This document shows, piece after piece, positions 58,781 through 64,000 of a stretch of DNA of 64,000 nucleotides. The position numbers and the translations under genes are program-made. The stretch is taken from assembly GCF_031432975.1 (NCBI RefSeq), contig NZ_CP133838.1, positions 3,844,001-3,908,000 on the forward strand, in the 5' to 3' direction. Source of the DNA: Buttiauxella selenatireducens (GTDB taxonomy: Bacteria; Pseudomonadota; Gammaproteobacteria; Enterobacterales; Enterobacteriaceae). Under the pieces are notes generated by a model. The model worked only from the letters and a program-made list of their open reading frames with translations, was not told the DNA's origin and did not search any database. Position 1 is the first letter of the stretch. Each line of letters begins with the position of its first letter.

Positions 58781-59647
58781 TTACTCTCCATCGACATCAT
58801 GATATTCCTCGCAAGCCTGCAAGGTATTCTGGATAAGAGTGGCGACGGTCATTGGGCCAACGCCACCCGGAACCGGCGTAATATACGAGGCTTTGGCTGC
58901 GGCTTCATCATAATTTACGTCGCCGACCACTTTGCCGCTCTCCAGACGGTTAATCCCCACGTCCACCACAATCGCCCCTTCCTTGATCCACTCGCCTGGA
59001 ATAAAACCAGGTTTGCCGACTGCGACAATCACCAGATCGGCGTTCTCGACGTGTTGGCGCAGGTTTTTGGTGAAGCGATGGGTCACGGTAGTGGTGCAGC
59101 CCGCCAGCAGTAATTCCATGCTCATTGGGCGGCCAACAATGTTAGATGCGCCAATCACCACGGCGTTCAGGCCATAGGTATCAATGCCGTAACGCTCAAG
59201 CAGCGTGACGATACCGCGCGGTGTGCAAGGACGCAGACGCGGCGCACGCTGGCACAGGCGGCCAACGTTGTAAGGATGGAAACCATCCACATCTTTATCC
59301 GGGTCGATACGCTCCAGAACTTTTACGTTATCGATGCCCGCAGGCAGTGGCAACTGCACCAAAATACCGTCGATTTCGTTATCTGCGTTGAGCGTATCAA
59401 TCAGCTCCAGCAGTTCTGCTTCAGAGGTGGTGTCAGGCAAATCGTAGGAGCGAGAAATAAAGCCGACTTCTTCACAGGCTTTACGTTTGCTACCGACATA
59501 AATCTGCGAAGCAGGGTTCTCTCCCACCAGCACAACTGCCAGTCCAGGAGCACGTTTTCCAGCGGCAATTCGGGCTTTCACTTTTTCAGCAACTTCAAGC
59601 CGTACCTGCTGCGCAATCGTTTTACCGTCAATAATCTTTGCTGCCAT
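58781..59647 (-). CDS. folD: Methylenetetrahydrofolate dehydrogenase/cyclohydrolase
   Basis: A bifunctional NADP-dependent one-carbon enzyme of 288 residues, the E. coli length. Conserved blocks: [20 protein letters not shown] with the catalytic YVxxK lysine, [46 protein letters not shown] and [18 protein letters not shown]. It is adjacent to argU, as in E. coli. Confidence 0.99.
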   Translation of the reverse strand: MAAKIIDGKTIAQQVRLEVAEKVKARIAAGKRAPGLAVVLVGENPASQIYVGSKRKACEEVGFISRSYDLPDTTSEAELLELIDTLNADNEIDGILVQLPLPAGIDNVKVLERIDPDKDVDGFHPYNVGRLCQRAPRLRPCTPRGIVTLLERYGIDTYGLNAVVIGASNIVGRPMSMELLLAGCTTTVTHRFTKNLRQHVENADLVIVAVGKPGFIPGEWIKEGAIVVDVGINRLESGKVVGDVNYDEAAAKASYITPVPGGVGPMTVATLIQNTLQACEEYHDVDGE

Positions 59648-59845
59648 CAGTCAGATGATTCCGTCTGTAATCAAAAAGGGAGGGGATTGTTTCTATTTTG
59701 TCAGAAGCGCGGCTCGCTGTCAGGCATTGTTAAGCGTTTATGCTCAATAGTCGCGCAGGCAGTTGAAAAGCCATTGACTAGAAAGGTACTGACCGTATAA
59801 TCCGAGCGTTCCAAACGTAGTACGATACAAAACTGCACTTTCAGT

Positions 59846-59922
59846 GCGCCCTTAGCTCAGTTGGATAGAGCAACGGCCTTCTAAGCCGTAGGTCACAGGT
59901 TCGAGCCCTGTAGGGCGTACCA
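59846..59922 (+). tRNA. argU: tRNA-Arg (anticodon UCU)
   Basis: A 77-nt cloverleaf: acceptor GCGCCCT/AGGGCGT, D arm GCTC/GAGC, anticodon stem ACGGC/GCCGT with loop CTTCTAA (anticodon TCT), T arm ACAGG-TTCGAGC-CCTGT, and encoded CCA. It decodes AGA/AGG codons. Base pair 1-72 is G-U rather than G-C as in E. coli argU. argU is a known integration site (DLP12 in E. coli), and foreign-looking DNA starts just downstream here. Confidence 0.97.
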
Positions 59923-60348
59923 TTTAAATCAATGCGTTACGCAAACCCCTTCAGCAGTAATCACACAAAACAAAAATTCATGTAACGACTGGTGTAAGTA
60001 AATTCCATCAACATTTATCAATGCAAGTGTGAAGTAGCGAGCATCTCAACATGATGCTTTGCACTGATGTCACTCATTCACCCAATCAACTTCAAGCACT
60101 CAAACTAAAATGTACCCACAGATGCCATCGCAGAAGCCTTTGTGCCAGAGATAATGAAAGCGTCGCACGTTATGAATTCTCTGGAGCATGCTTTTACGCA
60201 TGGGCACCTTACACCACCAAATAACCTCACAGCTTTGTGAGGGACGTTAATCCGTTGAGATACGACTGAATGTGATTTCTATTGAACTTTAACCTACTGA
60301 TGTTCATAATGATCGGTTGCATAAATCAAGCAACAAGGTCGCACAGTT
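59923..60348. other. Gene-free region between argU and the methyltransferase
   Basis: About 425 bp. I found no integrase start, no second copy of the argU 3' end, and no convincing ORF. A 43-codon open stretch (60109-60240) has no ribosome site. The region likely contains the junction between chromosome backbone and island, plus the promoter of the downstream gene. Confidence 0.5.
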
Positions 60349-63300
60349 ATGAGTCAGTCCGCTTATGAAACTATACAAGAAAAACGTCTGAGACCTTGGC
60401 AGGGAGAAGAAGAAGTTCGATATATCTGGAATAAGGCCATCGAAGATGCGACCGGGCTGCATCTTAATGCTGAGAGAGACCGTAATGACGCTAGCTTGAA
60501 TCATGTCATTATTGAATACAAATCTCCGGGTTTTTTTAACGGCAAAAAAGATAGTCCTGCTTTCAAAAATGCCATGCAAGAACGCCTGTTACCTTATATT
60601 CAAAAAAAATCTGCTAAAACGGGAATACCAGAATCAGATTTCATCGGGATCGCTATTGATGGCGAGCACATTTGTTTCGCTCAAGTTGTTCACGGTGTCA
60701 TCAAAACGCAACATCTCATGCCCTTCTCTCCTGAATCTGTGGAGATGGTGCTGGATGCATTTCGTTCTGATACCCGCAAGGGATTAACAATTGAGAATTT
60801 ATTGGCTGATTTTGGACACGGTTCTCCGAATGCAAGAGCTTTTATGCAACACCTGTCTGATGGTTTAAGTCACTATTTAAACGCAGCAGGTCATAATAAG
60901 ATAAAAATGCTCTTTGAAGAATGGCGAACAATGTATGGGCAAGTTGCTGATATGTCTATTTCTCAGGCCGATGCAATCAACAAAGAACTAGCATTTGATT
61001 GGAAAGGTTGTAGTAGGGATTCAATTTCAGCACGGCTATTTGTTATCCATACATATAACTCAATGTTGATTAAGCTTCTTGCTGCTGAAATCATTGCTGC
61101 TCATGGTTTAACATCAACTGAACAACCAGCACAAAGCATGGCAGCATTGAAAAGTGATACGCAGATGCTTGATTTTTTGGATCAAGCCATTGAGCATTCA
61201 TTGCTGTTCAAAGAGGCCGGAATTAACGGGTTTGTCGAAGAAGCAATATTTAGTTGGTACCTTGATTTAGGAAAAGACAATGTAGTTGCAGGTTTATTAC
61301 CCGCTCTTCGTCGCTTACTTTCCATGCTCTCTCTATATCGACTAGACAGATTAGAACGAACCCGAGATGTGTTACGTGATTTATATCAGGGACTGGTCCC
61401 GGGTAAATTACGTCAGAGCCTTGGAGAATTTTACACCCCTGATTGGCTAGTAGATTTCACTCTCGCAAAGGCTGCTGATCATGACGTTTTACAGCAACGA
61501 GTACTGGATCCGACCTGCGGTTCAGGTGCTTTCTTACTGGCTGTAATACGGAAGAAACGTGAACTGGCAAACAGTGCAAACTGGGATGCCCGTAAGACCC
61601 TGAACTGCCTTTGTGAAAGTGTCTGGGGCTTTGATCTTAATCCATTAGCTGTGCAAACCGCACGAGTAAATTTTCTGATCGAAATTGCCGATCTTCTTGC
61701 ACTGTGTCCAGGCATTGAGTTTGAAGTTCCTGTTTTGATGGCTGACGCTATCTATTCACCTGCGGCCTCGCCAGACGATGCAACATCAGTAGTTGAATAC
61801 AAAATTGGTAGCCAAGTAGCAAAACTGGATATTCGATTACCAGCAGAACTAGCCTTAAATCGTGAATTACTCGATAGCGTATTCGAGCGCATGGGACAGG
61901 ACGTTGAACAGGGGCTTGAATATGTTGAGTCGAAGAAAAAAATCTTGGTTTACAAACTGATCGAACCACAAAAACTTGAACAGTGGGAAGAACCTTTACG
62001 CTACACATACGATCAAGTTCTTAATCTTCATAAAAAACAATGGAATGGGATTTGGTTTCGCATTGTCAGAAACTTTTTCTGGTCAGCCACTGCCGGTCAA
62101 TTTGACCTTATTATTGGCAATCCGCCTTGGGTTCGTTGGTCAAAGCTTCCAGACCTCTATCGTGAACGAGTAAAACCAACTTGCGAAGATTACGGTATTT
62201 TCTCAAAAACTAAGCGCCATGGCGGAAATGAGCTCGATATTTCAGCCATGATTACTTATACCGTATCAGATAAATGGCTGAAAAACGGCGGTAAACTTGC
62301 GTTCGTGATAACAGGATCATTATTTAAAAACCCATCATCAGCTGGGTTCAGGACATTCAAGCTTGAGCCAAAACGTAGTGATTCGTTGCATCTACAACCA
62401 CTCTCAGTGGATGACATGAAAGCTCTGAAGCCCTTCGAAGACGCAAGCAATCATACGACTATAGCTATCTTCCAAAAGACACCGACCGAAGCTAAATACC
62501 CTGTGACCTACCAGGTCTGGAAAGCTTGTGCTGGTGCGAAACGAGCTATTAAATCAAATCAATCACTTGACGTAGTGCTAACCCAAATACAATCGGAACA
62601 AAAAGAGGCTTTTCCCGTTGAGGAACCGGGATCACCTTGGGCAATTCTAACACCAGGAAGATTTGCATCGATTAAGTATTTGTCTCGCCAATGCTCATGG
62701 ACTAAAGGCCGTAAAGGGATCACAACTGATCTCAACGGGGTTTATTTTGTACCCGTCTTACAGAGCAACGGCAGTTTGGTTCAGATTCAAAGCCGTCCTG
62801 AAGCTGGTCGTAAAAATATCGGTCCTCAGAGACAAGCGTGGATTGAACCTGATCTGCTCTATCCACTTATTAAAGGAGCCGGGGATTTTGAAGAATGCTA
62901 TCTAAAACTAGATGCCCCAACCAATACTACTGAACGGCTTTATACTTTCGTCCCAAATACTGGCATATCATACTCAGATTATGCCGCAGCGGACAATGAA
63001 TTATATTCACCGAAACTAAAGAAGACAGCGGCTTGGTTTAAATCATATCAATTAATATTGCTTGACCGTTCAACATATCGGCTACAGATGAAAGGAGCAC
63101 CTTTTCACGCAATTTATAATGTTGGGGAATATACATTTAAGCCATGGAAAGTAATTTGGCCTGAAATGGCATCGTCATTCTATGCTGCGGTTGCAGGCGA
63201 AGCTGAAGTACCCATCGTTGGTACTCGTCCGTACATTCCTGACCACAAAGTTTACTTTGCCTCTTTTGATGATAAAGAAACTGCATGCTTTTTGTGCGGT

Positions 63301-63543
63301 TTACTAAACTCCTCTACGGTACAGGAATGGATTAACGCACATAACGTTTCAATTCAAATTGCCGATATCTTCAAGCATTTAGACCTCCCCAAGTATGATC
63401 CTTTAAATAAAGATCACAATAGAATGATTGAACTGGTTATGGCAGCTCATAGCGAACATAATAAATCATCACGCAAGAAATTGATTATAGAGATAAAATC
63501 CATATCTGATTTGCTGCTAACCGCATGGAGTAATACGTTTTAA
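60349..63543 (+). CDS. Single-chain type IIG-like restriction-modification enzyme
   Basis: 1064 residues. The N-terminal region (1-100) has a PD-(D/E)XK-like site: D47 and E56-x-K58 in NDASLNHVIIEYKSPG. A helical region (about 130-340) follows. The N6-adenine methyltransferase core has LGEFYTP (358-364, motif X), VLDPTCGSGAFLL (385-397, motif I), GFDLNPLAVQTARVN (motif II) and IIGNPPWVRW (588-597, motif IV). About 110 extra residues lie between motifs II and IV. The C-terminal third looks like a target-recognition domain (ILTPGRFASI, SFDDKETACFLCGLLNS). No signal peptide. A stand-alone methylase of a larger defence system is the alternative. A+T-rich relative to the neighbours. Confidence 0.8.
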   Translation: MSQSAYETIQEKRLRPWQGEEEVRYIWNKAIEDATGLHLNAERDRNDASLNHVIIEYKSPGFFNGKKDSPAFKNAMQERLLPYIQKKSAKTGIPESDFIGIAIDGEHICFAQVVHGVIKTQHLMPFSPESVEMVLDAFRSDTRKGLTIENLLADFGHGSPNARAFMQHLSDGLSHYLNAAGHNKIKMLFEEWRTMYGQVADMSISQADAINKELAFDWKGCSRDSISARLFVIHTYNSMLIKLLAAEIIAAHGLTSTEQPAQSMAALKSDTQMLDFLDQAIEHSLLFKEAGINGFVEEAIFSWYLDLGKDNVVAGLLPALRRLLSMLSLYRLDRLERTRDVLRDLYQGLVPGKLRQSLGEFYTPDWLVDFTLAKAADHDVLQQRVLDPTCGSGAFLLAVIRKKRELANSANWDARKTLNCLCESVWGFDLNPLAVQTARVNFLIEIADLLALCPGIEFEVPVLMADAIYSPAASPDDATSVVEYKIGSQVAKLDIRLPAELALNRELLDSVFERMGQDVEQGLEYVESKKKILVYKLIEPQKLEQWEEPLRYTYDQVLNLHKKQWNGIWFRIVRNFFWSATAGQFDLIIGNPPWVRWSKLPDLYRERVKPTCEDYGIFSKTKRHGGNELDISAMITYTVSDKWLKNGGKLAFVITGSLFKNPSSAGFRTFKLEPKRSDSLHLQPLSVDDMKALKPFEDASNHTTIAIFQKTPTEAKYPVTYQVWKACAGAKRAIKSNQSLDVVLTQIQSEQKEAFPVEEPGSPWAILTPGRFASIKYLSRQCSWTKGRKGITTDLNGVYFVPVLQSNGSLVQIQSRPEAGRKNIGPQRQAWIEPDLLYPLIKGAGDFEECYLKLDAPTNTTERLYTFVPNTGISYSDYAAADNELYSPKLKKTAAWFKSYQLILLDRSTYRLQMKGAPFHAIYNVGEYTFKPWKVIWPEMASSFYAAVAGEAEVPIVGTRPYIPDHKVYFASFDDKETACFLCGLLNSSTVQEWINAHNVSIQIADIFKHLDLPKYDPLNKDHNRMIELVMAAHSEHNKSSRKKLIIEIKSISDLLLTAWSNTF

Positions 63544-63591
63544 CTGGTTAATCTGCCAAAACGTAGAAATTTAGCCACTATCATTTTCTCT

Positions 63592-63623
63592 AATCACCTG
63601 CTCTAAAGCGCAGGTGATTTTTT
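63592..63623 (+). terminator. Terminator after the methyltransferase gene
   Basis: AATCACCTGC and GCAGGTGATT form a perfect 10-bp stem followed by a T6 run. The next gene therefore needs its own promoter. Confidence 0.9.
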
Positions 63624-63795
63624 ACTATGCTTATTTGACTTGAGGCTCGTCTCATGAAAAACGTTAACATTTAAAGTTATCGTCTTGTCGTTACGAAATT
63701 TTTGGCTTACGGATCACACGAATCATAATTATCAAAGCGTATACTCTGAGTTGTAACCACATAAGAGATAAGTATAAGTTTAACAAGGATTCATT

Positions 63796-64000
63796 ATGCT
63801 CCGAGCTGAATTTTTGCGCTTTTTGCAGACATTAAACACCGTAGGCATACCAAACGAAGTTCGAAAAATTGCGAATTTGGTATTGGCAAACCTAGATGCA
63901 ATAGAACCATTAGGTACTAACCAAGGGCAACGGGTTAAGCGTGTAGTAGCTCTAGCGCAAACTAACTGGGATTCACTTAGTTCAGAAATCCAACCACTAC
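63796..64000 (+). CDS. Unrecognised gene, 3' end outside window
   Basis: The ATG at 63796 has AAGGAT 5 bp upstream and is open for 68 codons to the window end. The product begins MLRAEFLRFLQTLNTVGIPN, followed by EVRKIANLVLANLDAIEPLG and a helical basic stretch QGQRVKRVVALAQTNW. No signal peptide or known motif is visible. It is soluble, probably helical at the N-terminus. Its place after a type IIG-like gene suggests a defence island partner (for example a helicase or nuclease), but nothing in the visible part proves it. Confidence 0.7.
   Translation, partial: MLRAEFLRFLQTLNTVGIPNEVRKIANLVLANLDAIEPLGTNQGQRVKRVVALAQTNWDSLSSEIQPL

Noticed and set aside
60109-60240. 43-codon open stretch between argU and the methyltransferase
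   Set aside because: No start codon with a ribosome site at its beginning and no recognisable family; could be an island remnant but not supportable as a gene.
59923-60348. Second copy of the argU 3' end as an attachment site
   Set aside because: No repeat of the T-arm/acceptor sequence was found in the window; it may lie beyond the right edge.
1-64000. CRISPR array, rRNA or transposase
   Set aside because: No regularly spaced repeats, rRNA sequence or transposase/integrase motifs were seen.

Overview
The window is chromosomal DNA from a member of the Enterobacteriaceae. The backbone follows the E. coli/Salmonella order: ybeL, leuS-lptE-holA-nadD, cobD/cobC, rsfS-rlmH-mrdA-mrdB-rlpA-dacA, ybeD-lipB-ybeF-lipA, tatE, ybeM, crcB, cspE, pagP, dcuC, dpiBA, citCDEFXGT, rna, rnk. 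Proteins look strongly E. coli-like but are clearly not E. coli itself. cobD is kept beside nadD, as in Salmonella. The genus cannot be fixed by eye (Buttiauxella, Kluyvera or a relative are possible).

Positions 1-20500 hold housekeeping genes for tRNA charging, LPS export, the clamp loader, NAD and cobamide synthesis, ribosome silencing, the Rod cell-wall machinery, lipoate synthesis, Tat export, fluoride export, cold shock and lipid A palmitoylation. Positions 20600-27400 hold an inserted copper/silver efflux operon, with a CusF domain both free and fused to the CusB-like adaptor. Positions 27400-38700 form an anaerobic C4-dicarboxylate and citrate block: DcuC, the DpiBA two-component system, citrate lyase with its maturation enzymes, and the CitT antiporter.

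Positions 38700-50800 start with RNase I (rna) and end with rnk. These genes are neighbours in E. coli, but here about 11 kb separates them: a secreted small protein, the fry fructose-type PTS and peptidase cluster (EIIC gene frameshifted), an AraC regulator, a 49-codon ORF, a haloperoxidase-type hydrolase and a gluconate-family permease under two overlapping GntR-type operators. Positions 50800-58560 hold two sugar loci: a LacI regulator with a glucose-type PTS EIICB, and a GH42 beta-galactosidase with a LacY-type permease and its own LacI regulator. Both have convincing palindromic operators. ybcJ-folD and tRNA-Arg(UCU) (argU) follow.

Downstream of argU the base composition drops and an accessory region starts. 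It has a 1064-residue single-chain adenine methyltransferase with an N-terminal nuclease-like motif (type IIG-like), its own terminator, and an unrecognised gene that runs off the window. This is the best candidate for a defence island.

Two full-length ERIC elements and two shorter ERIC-like elements lie in intergenic regions. One full-length copy sits between a probable FNR site and dcuC. No rRNA, CRISPR array, transposase or integrase was seen.
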